From NCBI RefSeq assembly GCF_002982075.1, contig NZ_PUEJ01000014.1, forward strand, positions 1 through 64,000: 64,000 nucleotides of DNA, written 5' to 3'. The first letter of the stretch is position 1; every line of letters starts with the position of its first letter. This document shows, piece after piece, positions 25,829-34,114 of this stretch. Both the position numbers and the translations under genes were made by a program. The notes below the pieces were generated by a model. That model saw nothing but the letters and a program-made list of their open reading frames with translations. It had not been told where the DNA came from and did not search any database. Origin of the DNA: Labrys okinawensis. GTDB lineage: Bacteria > Pseudomonadota > Alphaproteobacteria > Rhizobiales > Labraceae.

Positions 25829-26785
25829 ATGACTGCACTCTGGACCCGCCGCACCCTGCTTGCTGCCGCGCCCGTTCTCGCCGTGACCGCCACCCTCGGG
25901 CCCGCGCGAGCCGCGAGGAAGACGATCCGGGTCGGTTATCAGAAATACGGCACCTTCCTGCTGCTCAAGGCGCGCGGCAATCTGGAACGCAAGCTCGAAC
26001 CGCTCGGCTTCGGCGTGACCTGGACGGAGTTTCCCGGTGGTCCGCAGTTGCTGGAGGCCCTGAATGTCGGCGCCCTGGACTTCGGCATTACCGGCGAGGC
26101 CCCGCCGATCTTCGCTCAGGCGGCCGGCGCGCCCCTGGTTTATGTCGCCAACGAACCGGCCGCCCCCCTCAGCGAGGCGATCCTGGTGCGCAAGGACAGC
26201 CCGCTGCAATCGGTGGCGGAACTGAAGGGCAAGAAGGTCGGGCTCAACAAGGGATCGAACGTTCACTACCTCCTGGTCAAGGCGCTAGAGAAGGCAGGAG
26301 TGGCCTATGGCGACATCCAGACGGTGTTCCTGACGCCCTCGGATGCGCGCGCCGCCTTCGAGCACGGCGACATCGATGCCTGGGTGATCTGGGATCCCTT
26401 CCAGGCGGCGGCCGAGATTGCTATCGAGGCGCGCCAGCTTGCCAATGGCGAGGGCCTTGTCGCCAACCGGCAATTCTATCTGGGCGAGCGCGCTTTCACC
26501 GAGGCCAATCCGGCCGCGATCGACGCTGTGCTGGCCGCCATCAACGAGATCGACCAATGGGCCAAGGACCATGTCGACGAGGCGGCGAAGGAACTCGCGC
26601 CCGCCGTCGGTATTCCTGCGCCGGTGCTCAAGCTGGCGCTCGGACGGCAGTCCTGGAACGTGCAACCGATCACGGCCGAGACGGTGGCTGCCCAGCAGCA
26701 GATCGCCGACACCTTCCACAAGCTCGGCCTCATTCCCAAGGCGATCAAGATTTCTGACGCCTTGCGGCCCGGCGTGACGCTCTGA
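25829..26785 (+). CDS. ssuA: Alkanesulfonate ABC transporter substrate-binding protein
   Basis: A 318-residue protein with a signal peptide (RRTLLAAAPVLAVTATLGPARA). It closely follows SsuA: IRVGYQKYGTFLLLKARG, WTEFPGGPQLLEALNVGALDFG, GEAPPIFAQAAGAPLVYVANEP, KKVGLNKGSNVHYLLVKALE and HGDIDAWVIWDPFQAAAE. It delivers alkanesulfonates to SsuBC. AAGGAAG precedes the ATG at 25829. It is the first gene of ssuACB. The monooxygenase ssuD is not in this operon but at 37437. Confidence 0.94.
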   Translation: MTALWTRRTLLAAAPVLAVTATLGPARAARKTIRVGYQKYGTFLLLKARGNLERKLEPLGFGVTWTEFPGGPQLLEALNVGALDFGITGEAPPIFAQAAGAPLVYVANEPAAPLSEAILVRKDSPLQSVAELKGKKVGLNKGSNVHYLLVKALEKAGVAYGDIQTVFLTPSDARAAFEHGDIDAWVIWDPFQAAAEIAIEARQLANGEGLVANRQFYLGERAFTEANPAAIDAVLAAINEIDQWAKDHVDEAAKELAPAVGIPAPVLKLALGRQSWNVQPITAETVAAQQQIADTFHKLGLIPKAIKISDALRPGVTL

Positions 26786-26799
26786 CCGGGGAGGGGACA

Positions 26800-27600
26800 A
26801 TGGCGTCGCGACGCATGAATGGGATGGCCCAACGCCTGATTCCCTGGCTGCTGCCGGTGCTGTTGCTGGCGGGCTGGGAGATCGCTGCCGATCTCGGCTG
26901 GCTGCAGGCCAGGGTGCTGTCGGCACCGAGCGCAGTGGCGCTCGCCTTCTGGCAGACCCTCCAGGACGGCACCCTCCTGCACAATGTCGGTGTCAGCGCC
27001 GGGCGCGCGCTGCAGGGCCTGGCCATTGGCGGTCTGATCGGCTTCGCGCTCGGTGTCGCCAACGGTGTGTGGCGCCCGGCCGAATTGCTGCTCGACTCAA
27101 CTCTGCAGATGCTGCGCAACGTCCCGCATCTGGCCATCATTCCGCTGGTGATCCTGTGGTTCGGCATCGGCGAGAGCGCCAAGATCTTCCTCGTCGTCCT
27201 TGGCGTGCTCTTTCCCGTCTACATCAATACCTATCATGGCATCCGCACCATCGATCCGCATCTCACCGAGATGGCCCGCGTCTACGGCCTGGGGCCGGTA
27301 GCGCGGTTCTGGCGGGTGATCCTGCCGGGCGCCCTGCCGTCGGTCTTCGTGGGATTGCGCTATGGACTCGGCATCATGTGGCTGACGCTGATCGTAGCCG
27401 AAACCATCTCGGCTTCGTCGGGCATCGGCTACATGACCATGAACGCCCGCGAATTCCTGCAGACCGATGTCATCCTGCTCGGCGTGATCATCTATGCGGT
27501 GCTCGGCAAGCTTTCCGATACGCTGGTGAAGCTGCTCGAGCAGGCCGCCCTGCAATGGCATCCAACCTATGCGCGACCCCGCCGGGAGGCTCTGGCATGA
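26800..27600 (+). CDS. ssuC: Alkanesulfonate ABC transporter permease
   Basis: A 266-residue permease with about six hydrophobic segments, the SsuC-like piece RNVPHLAIIPLVILWFGIGESAKIFLVVLG and the EAA loop EMARVYGLGPVARFWRVILPGALPSVFVGLRY. It starts 14 bases after ssuA with GGGGA just upstream and overlaps ssuB by four bases (ATGA). Confidence 0.93.
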   Translation: MASRRMNGMAQRLIPWLLPVLLLAGWEIAADLGWLQARVLSAPSAVALAFWQTLQDGTLLHNVGVSAGRALQGLAIGGLIGFALGVANGVWRPAELLLDSTLQMLRNVPHLAIIPLVILWFGIGESAKIFLVVLGVLFPVYINTYHGIRTIDPHLTEMARVYGLGPVARFWRVILPGALPSVFVGLRYGLGIMWLTLIVAETISASSGIGYMTMNAREFLQTDVILLGVIIYAVLGKLSDTLVKLLEQAALQWHPTYARPRREALA

Positions 27601-28397
27601 CCAACGCTCTGCTCCATGTCGAAGATGGCTATTTCGTTCCCGAACTGACCCGCAACAGCTTGGCACCTTCGGGTCGTTCCGTATCGTCGCCGCCCAAGGG
27701 ACTGTCGATCGAGCTGAAGGGGGCATCCAAGGCCTTCGATCACCGGGTCGTGCTCGACAGGCTCAATCTCGCCATCGAGCCCGGCGAATTCGTTGCCGTC
27801 GTCGGGCGCTCGGGCGGCGGCAAATCCACGCTTCTGCGCCTGATTGCTGGCCTCGACCGCCCTAGCGCCGGCGAGGTCGCGGTGGGCGGAGCCGCCGCGC
27901 AGGGAGCTCATCCCGCCGCCCGCCTGATGTTCCAGGATGCGCGGCTGCTGCCCTGGCAGCGGGTGATCGGCAATGTCGGCATCGCCCGTGGCCCGAACTG
28001 GCGCGACCTGGCCCAGGCCGCGCTCGACGAGGTGGGATTGGGTGACCGGGCCAATGAATGGCCGAGCGTTTTGTCCGGGGGGCAGAGGCAGCGTGTCGCC
28101 CTGGCGCGCGCTTTGGTCAGCCGGCCCGACATCCTGCTGCTCGACGAGCCCTTCGGCGCACTCGATGCCATGACGCGGGTCGAGATGCATCAATTGCTGT
28201 CGCGCATCTGGCGTGAGCATGGCTTCACCGCCATCCTGATCACCCATGATGTGTCGGAGGCGGTGGCGCTGGCCGACCGGGTGATCGTGCTGCGCGAAGG
28301 CGCTGTCGCGCTGGATCTGGCAGTCGACCTGCCGCGCCCACGCCGCGACGAGGACCGCAATTCGCAATTGGCGAGCCGTATCCTCTCCTATGTCTGA
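27597..28397 (+). CDS. ssuB: Alkanesulfonate ABC transporter ATP-binding protein
   Basis: A 266-residue ATPase with Walker A GRSGGGKST, Q-loop FQDARLLPWQRV, signature LSGGQRQRVALARAL and Walker B ILLLDEPFGALDAM. A ~35-residue N-terminal extension precedes the domain; an internal start nearer KGLSIELKG is possible, but the ATGA overlap with ssuC supports 27597. A bidirectional terminator at 28415-28449 closes the operon. Confidence 0.93.
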   Translation: MTNALLHVEDGYFVPELTRNSLAPSGRSVSSPPKGLSIELKGASKAFDHRVVLDRLNLAIEPGEFVAVVGRSGGGKSTLLRLIAGLDRPSAGEVAVGGAAAQGAHPAARLMFQDARLLPWQRVIGNVGIARGPNWRDLAQAALDEVGLGDRANEWPSVLSGGQRQRVALARALVSRPDILLLDEPFGALDAMTRVEMHQLLSRIWREHGFTAILITHDVSEAVALADRVIVLREGAVALDLAVDLPRPRRDEDRNSQLASRILSYV

Positions 28398-28414
28398 TCC
28401 TGCCGCCGGTGCGA

Positions 28415-28449
28415 AAAAGGCTAGGGCAGCGCCGCTGACCTAGCCTTTT
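28415..28449. terminator. Bidirectional intrinsic terminator between ssuB and the purine permease gene
   Basis: AAAAGGCTAGG (28415-28425) and CCTAGCCTTTT (28439-28449) form a perfect 11-bp arm pair, with A-tract and T-tract ends suiting both convergent genes. Confidence 0.9.
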
Positions 28450-28478
28450 CATGGGTGCTGCACTCGATGTGCGGAGGC

Positions 28479-29774
28479 TCAGCCGCCGGAGAAGAAGGCG
28501 AAGCGCACCACGAACAATGCGGCGACCAGCCAGGTTGCCGGATGGACCTGCCGCGGGCGGCCGGTCAGGGTCTTCATGGCGCAATAGCTGATGAAGCCGA
28601 AGGCGAGGCCGTTGGCGATCGAATAGGTGAAGGGCATCATCAGCGCGGTCAGCGCGGCCGGAGCGGCCTCGGTGATGTCGTCCCACTCCACCTCGAGCAG
28701 TTCGCGCATCATCAGGCAGGCCACATAGAGCAGGGCCGGAGCGGTGGCGTAGACCGGCACGGAACCGGCGAGCGGCGAGAAGAACAGCGCAGCCAGGAAG
28801 AGGATGGCGATGACGATGGCGGTGAGGCCGGTGCGCCCACCGGCTTGCACGCCGGATACGCTTTCGACATAGGCGGTTGTGGAGGAGGTGCCGAGCAGCG
28901 AGCCGGCGAGAATGGCGGAGCTGTCGGCCAGCAGGGCGCGGCCGAGGCGGTTGGGCTTGTCGGGCTGGATCAGGCCGGCGCGCTTGGCGACGCCGATCAG
29001 CGTGCCGGTGGCGTCGAACACCTCGACCAGCACGAACACCAGGATGACATGCAGCAGGCCGGCATGCATGGCGCCCACGAGGTCGAGCTGCAGGAAGGTC
29101 GGCAGGATGGAGGGCGGCATGGAAATGACGCCGCCGAACTTGCTGACGCCGAGCGCAATCGAAAGCGCGGTGATGACGAGAATGCCGATCAGGATGGCAC
29201 CGCGGACCTTCAGCACGTCGAGGGCGGCGATGATGAAGAAGCCGAGGATGGCCAGCAGCGTGCCGGTCTCCTTGAGCGAGCCCAGGGTCACCAGCGTGGC
29301 GGGGCTGGCCACTACGATGCCCGAGCTCTTGAGCGCGATGATGGCGAGGAACAGGCCGATACCGGCCGCGATGGCGGATCGCATCGAATGCGGAATGCCG
29401 GCGATCAGCCAGCTGCGCACGCCGGTGACGGTCAGCAGCAGGAAGATACAGCCGGAGATGAACACCGCGCCCAGCGCCTGCTGCCAGGTGAAGCCCATGG
29501 TGGCGACGACCGTGAAGGCAAAGAAGGCGTTCAAGCCCATGCCCGGCGCCATGCCGATCGGCCAGCGGGCGATCAGGCCCATGATCAGCGAGCCGAGGGC
29601 GGCGGCCAGGCAGGTCGCGACGAAGACCGCATTGCGGTCCATGCCGGTGGTCGACAGGATCTCCGGATTGACGAAGATGATATAGGCCATGGTGAGAAAG
29701 GTGGTGATGCCGGCGATCACCTCCGTCCGCACCGAGGTGCCCTGTTCTTTCAGTTTGAAAAACGCGTCCAGCAC
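28479..29774 (-). CDS. NCS2-family (AzgA-like) purine permease
   Basis: A ~431-residue membrane transporter of the AzgA subfamily (adenine/guanine/hypoxanthine proton symporters). Diagnostic pieces are TEVIAGITTFLTMAYIIFVNPEIL, PIGMAPGMGLNAFFAFTVV, the conserved LVEVFDATGTLIGVAKRAGL and GTSSTTAYVESVSGVQAGGRTGL. GTG at 29774 is preferred (GAGAGGAAG about six bases upstream, usual family length); ATG at 29810 would add 12 residues. It is unrelated to the sulfur genes on either side and transcribed against ssuACB. Confidence 0.92.
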   Translation of the reverse strand: MLDAFFKLKEQGTSVRTEVIAGITTFLTMAYIIFVNPEILSTTGMDRNAVFVATCLAAALGSLIMGLIARWPIGMAPGMGLNAFFAFTVVATMGFTWQQALGAVFISGCIFLLLTVTGVRSWLIAGIPHSMRSAIAAGIGLFLAIIALKSSGIVVASPATLVTLGSLKETGTLLAILGFFIIAALDVLKVRGAILIGILVITALSIALGVSKFGGVISMPPSILPTFLQLDLVGAMHAGLLHVILVFVLVEVFDATGTLIGVAKRAGLIQPDKPNRLGRALLADSSAILAGSLLGTSSTTAYVESVSGVQAGGRTGLTAIVIAILFLAALFFSPLAGSVPVYATAPALLYVACLMMRELLEVEWDDITEAAPAALTALMMPFTYSIANGLAFGFISYCAMKTLTGRPRQVHPATWLVAALFVVRFAFFSGG

Positions 29775-30484
29775 GTCTTGCTTCCTCTCTTGCGGCACCC
29801 GCACGACCAAAGTCGCGCGCCTGACCCTTCCCGGTGCAGCGATTGCGATCGCAGCCCCGAGCCTGGCCTCTGCCGAGCGTTATGACTCCCCTTGCGGAAT
29901 CTTCGGCTTCATCGCTCGGACGAAACCAGGAAGTACCCGCATTTTCTCAAGATACAAGCAGATGATTTCGAGCAGGAAGCACGTTCCAACCTAAAAGCAT
30001 TTGCTCGATCGGCCGCTTTTGCCATCCCGGACAGGGTGACGGCCACCGATCGTCTGACGTGGCAAGGTGCCAGCTTCAAACCATTATAATCTCTGCTGCT
30101 TTGTCTCGTGACACAAGGGATTCGGCAGCCGGCTAAGCTGGAAGGTCTTTCGCAAATATCTGTGAGAAGGGCGCAGTCGGAAAAGGGAGCCTGCCCCGCA
30201 AGACGAGAATTTCCCGCCAGGGCACCGTCATCGCGCCAGTGAAGGGCGCCGGCAGACCAATGCAGGGTCCTTCGTCGCATCTTGTCGACCGAAACCACGT
30301 AACTATGCCTGATATACGTCGGGTCTGCAATTTCGACTACTGGCCCGATGCACTGCCGCCCCAGTTTCTGCGCCGATTGTCTGAACATTACGGCGGTTGA
30401 GTTCTGTCGCGCAGCGGTTTATGGAGGGCCGCAACGCTGTTCGGATGCTCGGTTGTGGACATCGAAAAAATCGCCGAACAACAG
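29775..30484. other. Long intergenic region, no recognised gene
   Basis: About 700 bases between the purine permease start and the sulfur motif at 30485. It is less GC-biased than the flanks. The only long frame (29909-30388, minus) has an amino acid composition and lack of SD unlike a real gene. No tRNA, terminator or riboswitch fold was recognised by eye. It should contain the purine permease promoter near 29800-29950. Confidence 0.5.
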
Positions 30485-30506
30485 TTGACTAATTTTGTGG
30501 ACTATT
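30485..30506 (+). promoter_or_regulatory. Shared sulfur-regulon motif, copy upstream of metNIQ
   Basis: The core GACTAATTTTGTGGACTA shows an exact GACTA-N8-GACTA direct repeat. It lies 123 bases before the cysteine-rich leader ORF. The overlapping TTGACT may also serve as a -35 element. Confidence 0.55.
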
Positions 30507-30629
30507 TATTTTTGTGTCATCGGCTTCTCAGGGAGTCGGTCGCGGGGATTTGAGCGAGCAGCTTGCGCCGCGTCATCAAACGCTAAAGCGCCACGGCTGA
30601 TGTCGTGGGCTCCAGACAGGAAGTGACCC

Positions 30630-30701
30630 ATGATCGTTGTCAGCGGAATGGATATCGAAAAACCAGACGGAAAGATGTGTTGCGGCTGCTGTTGTTGCTG
30701 A
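30630..30701 (+). CDS. Cysteine-rich leader peptide upstream of metNIQ
   Basis: A 23-codon ORF whose last eight residues are MCCGCCCC: six Cys codons in seven positions immediately before the stop. AGGAAGTGA precedes the ATG at 30630. An internal ATG at 30648 would give 17 residues with a weaker SD. Half the Cys codons are TGT, as in the leader at 5406. It sits between the motif at 30485 and the start of a coupled gene at 30749. A cysteine-responsive attenuation or coupling role is inferred from known poly-Cys leaders; a metal-binding micropeptide is the alternative. Confidence 0.7.
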   Translation: MIVVSGMDIEKPDGKMCCGCCCC

Positions 30702-30739
30702 AGCCGGTCTGAACACATGTATTCCCTGTCATTTCGGAG

Positions 30740-30754
30740 CGCCACCAGGTGGCG
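30740..30754 (+). promoter_or_regulatory. Hairpin covering a GTG start codon after the cysteine leader
   Basis: CGCCAC-CAG-GTGGCG forms a perfect 6-bp stem whose 3' arm begins with the GTG proposed as the start of the next ORF (30749). GGAG lies just before the stem (30736-30739). It could make initiation dependent on upstream translation. No T-run follows, so it is not a terminator. Confidence 0.5.
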
Positions 30755-30991
30755 GCTTTATCCATGTCCCATCCCTCCAATTCCGAATCCTATGTTATCG
30801 AGATCTCCGGTGCCGCGGTCGGCATCGTGGTGCGCGAACCGCAGGCGCGCCGCTTTGCGTTTCATGCCGCCAGCCGGCGTTTCAGCCGGTTCGACGGCAT
30901 GACCTTCGTGGGTCCGCGTGATGCCGAACGCTATCTCTCAGGCCAGGTGGCCCGGCGCCTGCACTCCCTGCTGGAGGAGCTGGTCGCGTGA
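30749..30991 (+). CDS. Small conserved-looking protein translationally coupled to metN
   Basis: 80 residues from GTG (75 if ATG 30764 is used), acidic/basic mixed, no signal or membrane segment. The sequence YVIEISGAAVGIVVREPQARRFAFHAASRRFSRFDGMTFVGPRDAERYL looks like a small beta-rich domain. Its stop overlaps the metN GTG by four bases (GTGA). I do not recognise a named family. Location between a cysteine leader and metN suggests a role in sulfur-amino-acid uptake or its control. The GTG start has GGAG eight bases upstream but lies in the hairpin at 30740. Confidence 0.72.
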   Translation: MAALSMSHPSNSESYVIEISGAAVGIVVREPQARRFAFHAASRRFSRFDGMTFVGPRDAERYLSGQVARRLHSLLEELVA

Positions 30992-32091
30992 ACGCACCTG
31001 TGAGAGTGGAAAGCCTGGCCTTGCCTGGTAAGGCGGAGGCAGGCGAGCCGATCGTGCGCTTCGAGCGCGTGTCGCGTTCTTTCGCCGCGCGCAAGGGCAG
31101 TGCGGCCGTGTTCGCGCTCGACGATCTCAGCCTGGAGATTCCGCGCGGCGAGATCTTCGGCGTGATCGGGCGCAGCGGTGCCGGCAAGTCGACGCTGCTG
31201 CGGCTGATCAACGGGCTTGAGCGGCCGACCGGTGGCCGCGTCGTCGTCGACGGCATCGAGGTCAATGCGCTCAGCGAAAGCGAATTGCGCCCGGTGCGCC
31301 GTTCCATCGGCATGGTGTTCCAGCATTTCAACCTGCTGTCCTCGCGCACGGTGTTCGAGAATGTGGCGCTTCCCCTGGAAGTGGCCGGCATCGGCGACGC
31401 TGAAATCCGCGATCGCGTCGAGCCGCTGCTCGACCTCGTGGGGCTGGCCGACAAGCGTAACCGCTATCCGGCGGAACTGTCCGGCGGGCAGAAACAGCGC
31501 GTCGGCATTGCCCGCGCCTTGGCGACCCGGCCCAAGATCCTGCTCGGCGACGAGGTGACCTCGGCGCTCGATCCGGAGACGACGGCTTCCATCCTGGCGC
31601 TGCTCGCCGATATCAACCAGCGTCTCGGCGTCACCATCGTGCTGATCACGCACGAGATGTCGGTGATCAAGGAAATCTGCCACCGGGTCGCGGTGCTCGA
31701 GGCCGGCAAGCTGATCGAGACGGGGCGGGCCTTCGAGGTGCTGACCCAGCCGCGTCACGCTACCACGGCCAGTTTCGTGCGTGGCGTTACCGGCGTCGAG
31801 CTGCCGGCCGATCTTGCCCGGCGCCTCTCGGACCAGCCAAGCCCGGGAAGCCAGGCGGTACTGCGTATCACCTTTACCGGCTCGCATGCCACGGCACCGG
31901 TGGTCAGCCGTCTCACCACCATTCTCGGCATCGACATCAACATTCTGGCAGGCCGCATCGACACCATCGGCGGCGAGCCCTTCGGCGCGCTCCTGGTGTC
32001 CGTCCCCGGCGACGAGGCGACCCGGCTTGCCGTGGTCTCGGCGGTGGAGCGGCTCAACCTGCAAGGGGAGGTGATCGGCTATGTCGCCTGA
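30988..32091 (+). CDS. metN: Methionine ABC transporter ATP-binding protein
   Basis: A 367-residue ATPase with Walker A GRSGAGKST, Q-loop MVFQHFNLLSSRTV (typical of MetN), signature LSGGQKQRVGIARAL and Walker B ILLGDEVTSALDPET. The C-terminal ~95 residues form the NIL/ACT-like regulatory domain that binds methionine and inhibits transport in known MetN. It starts with GTG at 30988 (GGAGGAG upstream) and overlaps metI by 11 bases. It powers import of methionine and related compounds. Confidence 0.95.
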   Translation: MNAPVRVESLALPGKAEAGEPIVRFERVSRSFAARKGSAAVFALDDLSLEIPRGEIFGVIGRSGAGKSTLLRLINGLERPTGGRVVVDGIEVNALSESELRPVRRSIGMVFQHFNLLSSRTVFENVALPLEVAGIGDAEIRDRVEPLLDLVGLADKRNRYPAELSGGQKQRVGIARALATRPKILLGDEVTSALDPETTASILALLADINQRLGVTIVLITHEMSVIKEICHRVAVLEAGKLIETGRAFEVLTQPRHATTASFVRGVTGVELPADLARRLSDQPSPGSQAVLRITFTGSHATAPVVSRLTTILGIDINILAGRIDTIGGEPFGALLVSVPGDEATRLAVVSAVERLNLQGEVIGYVA

Positions 32092-32746
32092 AATCCTCAA
32101 GGTCATTTGGAGCGCGACCGGCGATTCCCTGATCATGGTTGGCGTCTCCATCCTGTTCGGAACGATTTTGGGTCTGCCCCTCGGCATCTTCCTGGCCACG
32201 AGCCGGCGCGGTGAATTGCTGGCCGCTCCCAAGGTCAATGCCGTGCTCGGTGCGATCGTCAATGCCGTGCGCTCGGTGCCCTTCATCATCCTCATCGTCG
32301 CGATCATTCCGTTCACACGGCTGCTGGTCGGCAGTTCGATCGGCCTGAAAGGCGTGATCGTTCCCTTGACCATCGCGGTGGCCCCCTTCATCGCGCGTAT
32401 CGTCGAGAGCGCCATTCGCGAGGTCGATGCCGGGCTGATCGAGGCGGCGCGCTCCTTCGGAGCCACGCCGTTCCAGATAATCAGAAAGGTTTTGTTTCCA
32501 GAGGCCTTGCCGGGTCTGGTTCTTGGCCTCACGCTCACCACGGTGAGCCTGATCGGCTATTCGGCCATGGCCGGCGTGGTCGGCGGCGGCGGCCTGGGCG
32601 ACGTCGCCATCCGCTATGGCTATCAGCGCTTCATGCCCGAAGTCATGGGGGCGGTGGTTCTCATCCTCATCCTGCTCGTGCAGGGCGTTCAGTCGGCGGG
32701 CGACCTGGCCGCGCGCAAGGTCAACAAACGCGTGCGACAGGACTGA
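32081..32746 (+). CDS. metI: Methionine ABC transporter permease
   Basis: A 221-residue permease with five or so hydrophobic segments. MetI-specific blocks are VNAVRSVPFIILIVAIIPFTRLLVG, the EAA loop LIEAARSFGATPFQIIRKVLFPEALPGL and GYSAMAGVVGGGGLGDVAIRYGYQRF. It overlaps metN, so the two are translationally coupled, and is separated from metQ by ~150 bases. Confidence 0.96.
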   Translation: MSPEILKVIWSATGDSLIMVGVSILFGTILGLPLGIFLATSRRGELLAAPKVNAVLGAIVNAVRSVPFIILIVAIIPFTRLLVGSSIGLKGVIVPLTIAVAPFIARIVESAIREVDAGLIEAARSFGATPFQIIRKVLFPEALPGLVLGLTLTTVSLIGYSAMAGVVGGGGLGDVAIRYGYQRFMPEVMGAVVLILILLVQGVQSAGDLAARKVNKRVRQD

Positions 32747-32790
32747 TATCATGTCTCGACGATGCCGAGGCATCCGAGACCTGAATACCT

Positions 32791-32822
32791 CGCAATTTAT
32801 TGAACGAATGCAATAATTTGCG
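32791..32822. promoter_or_regulatory. Dyad between metI and metQ
   Basis: CGCAATTTATTG (32791-32802) and CAATAATTTGCG (32811-32822) are inverted repeats with one mismatch around an 8-base spacer. No T-run follows. It may be an operator or mRNA-stability hairpin controlling metQ separately; it does not match the 22-bp sulfur motif. Confidence 0.5.
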
Positions 32823-32894
32823 ACACGGAATCGGGAGCCATTGCCAATGCCGCCCGACTGGATTCAATGTCTATTTAAAACAGGAAAGACTCTC

Positions 32895-33707
32895 ATGTCC
32901 GCCTATACTCTGACGCGTCGCCGCCTTGCCGGCGCTGCCCTGGCCCTGGTCTTCGCCCTGGCTCCCGCCGGCGCGGCCTTTGCCGCCGAGAAGCTCAAGC
33001 TCGGCGTGATGGGTGGCGACGAGGAGCGCATCTGGGAAGTGGCCAAGAAGATCGCCGCCAAGGATGGCCTCGACATCGAACTGGTTTCTTTCTCCGATTA
33101 CGCCATTCCCAACGAGGCGCTGGAGAAGGGCGATCTGGATGCCAACGCCTTCCAGCACAAGCCCTATCTCGACAGCCAGATCGCCGCCCGCGGCTACAAG
33201 ATCGTGCCGATCGGCTATACGCTGGTGCAGCCCATCGCCCTCTATTCGAAGAAGCTGAAGGCTTTCGCCGATCTGAAGGAAGGCGCCGTCATCGGCATTC
33301 CCAATGATCCTTCCAATGGCGGACGGGCTCTCAAGCTCCTGGAAGCCAATGGCCTGATCAAGCTGAAGACCGCCGAAGGCCAGGTGCCGAGTGTGCTCGA
33401 CGTCACCGACAATCCCAAGAAGGTCGAATTCAAGGAAATCGAGGCCTCGCAGCTCGCCAATCTGCTGCCTGACCTCGACGCCGCGGTGATCAACACCAAT
33501 TATGCGCTTGGCGCCGGCCTGACGCCGGCCAAGGATGCATTGATCCAGGAAAGCCGCACCAACAATCCCTATGGCAACTTCATCGCCGTGCGCGAGGCCG
33601 ACAAGGACAAGCCGATCTTCAAGAAGCTGGTCGCTTCCTACCAGAATCAGGAAGTGGCCGATTTCATCAACGCCAATTTCAAGGGCGCGATCCAGCCGGC
33701 CTGGTAA
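32895..33707 (+). CDS. metQ: Methionine ABC transporter substrate-binding protein (NlpA family)
   Basis: A 270-residue protein matching MetQ: KLKLGVMGGDEERIWEVAKKIAA, EALEKGDLDANAFQHKPYLD, IPNDPSNGGRALKLLEANGLIKL and DAAVINTNYALGAGLTP. The signal peptide ends AAFAAEK and has no lipobox Cys, so unlike E. coli MetQ it is predicted to be a free periplasmic protein. The ATG at 32895 has AGGAAAG upstream. It is separated from metI by a 148-base gap holding an AT-rich dyad. Confidence 0.94.
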   Translation: MSAYTLTRRRLAGAALALVFALAPAGAAFAAEKLKLGVMGGDEERIWEVAKKIAAKDGLDIELVSFSDYAIPNEALEKGDLDANAFQHKPYLDSQIAARGYKIVPIGYTLVQPIALYSKKLKAFADLKEGAVIGIPNDPSNGGRALKLLEANGLIKLKTAEGQVPSVLDVTDNPKKVEFKEIEASQLANLLPDLDAAVINTNYALGAGLTPAKDALIQESRTNNPYGNFIAVREADKDKPIFKKLVASYQNQEVADFINANFKGAIQPAW

Positions 33708-33741
33708 GGGCAGGGGGCGGCGGAAACCAAACCGAGGTCGA

Positions 33742-33926
33742 GCCGCCCCTCACCCGTCCCCTCTCCCCATAAAAACGGGGCGAGGGCGGCCTCGATGGCG
33801 AGTTCCATCTTGAAACGACCTCATCTCGCCCAACCGTCGGGCGAGATGAAAAGTATGAGTATAAACAGCGACGCTTGTGCCCCCTCGCCCCGTTCTTACG
33901 GGGAGAGGGGACGGGCGAGGGGCAGC
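33742..33926. repeat. ~185-bp palindromic intergenic element, uninterrupted copy
   Basis: Outer arms: GCCGCCCCTCACCC...CTCTCCCC-ATAAAAA-CGGGGCGAGGG at the left, and the reverse complement ending GGGGAGAGGGGACGGGCGAG at the right. A nested stem TCATCTCGCCC (33821-33831)/GGGCGAGATGA (33839-33849) forms the tip. A relative at 42332-43566 carries the IS630 insertion. It could act as a terminator-like or RNA-stability structure after metQ. Confidence 0.85.
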
Positions 33927-33994
33927 ATGACGCCAAGGAGCGATGCGCGCCCGCAAAAGCGAGAGCCGAGGCTCTCATTTTTTCACCCATAAAT

Positions 33995-34016
33995 TCTACA
34001 AAATCTATAGACATAA
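33995..34016 (+). promoter_or_regulatory. Shared sulfur-regulon motif, copy upstream of the flavin reductase/ssuD operon
   Basis: The core TCTACAAAATCTATAGACA is nearly identical to the copy before tauABC (5293). It lies 99 bases before the flavin reductase ATG. No cysteine leader ORF is present between this motif and the gene. Confidence 0.55.
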
Positions 34017-34061
34017 GATTTTTACTGTTGCACCATCCGCCCACGACGCGCCGTTGGGTGC

Positions 34062-34096
34062 CAGCGAAAGGGGAGGCCGAGCCTCCGCTGCTTTTT
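34062..34096 (+). promoter_or_regulatory. Terminator-like hairpin in the flavin reductase 5' leader
   Basis: GGAGGC-CGA-GCCTCC (34072-34086), extendable by CAGC/GCTG with a bulge, is followed by CTTTTT. It could act as an attenuator before the sfnB/ssuD operon. The stem also contains an SD-like GGGGAGG. Confidence 0.4.
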
Positions 34097-34114
34097 CGGA
34101 TGACGGATACGAAC

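Noticed and set aside
29909..30388. 159-residue minus-strand frame in the long gap before metN
   Set aside because: No SD, odd composition, no recognisable domain; likely a chance frame in less GC-rich DNA.
29775..30484. Purine riboswitch in front of the AzgA-type permease
   Set aside because: I could not find the conserved junction and loop sequences of a purine aptamer on the minus strand.
30648..30701. Shorter version of the metN leader starting at the internal ATG
   Set aside because: Possible, but its SD is weaker than AGGAAG before 30630; the Cys run is the same either way.
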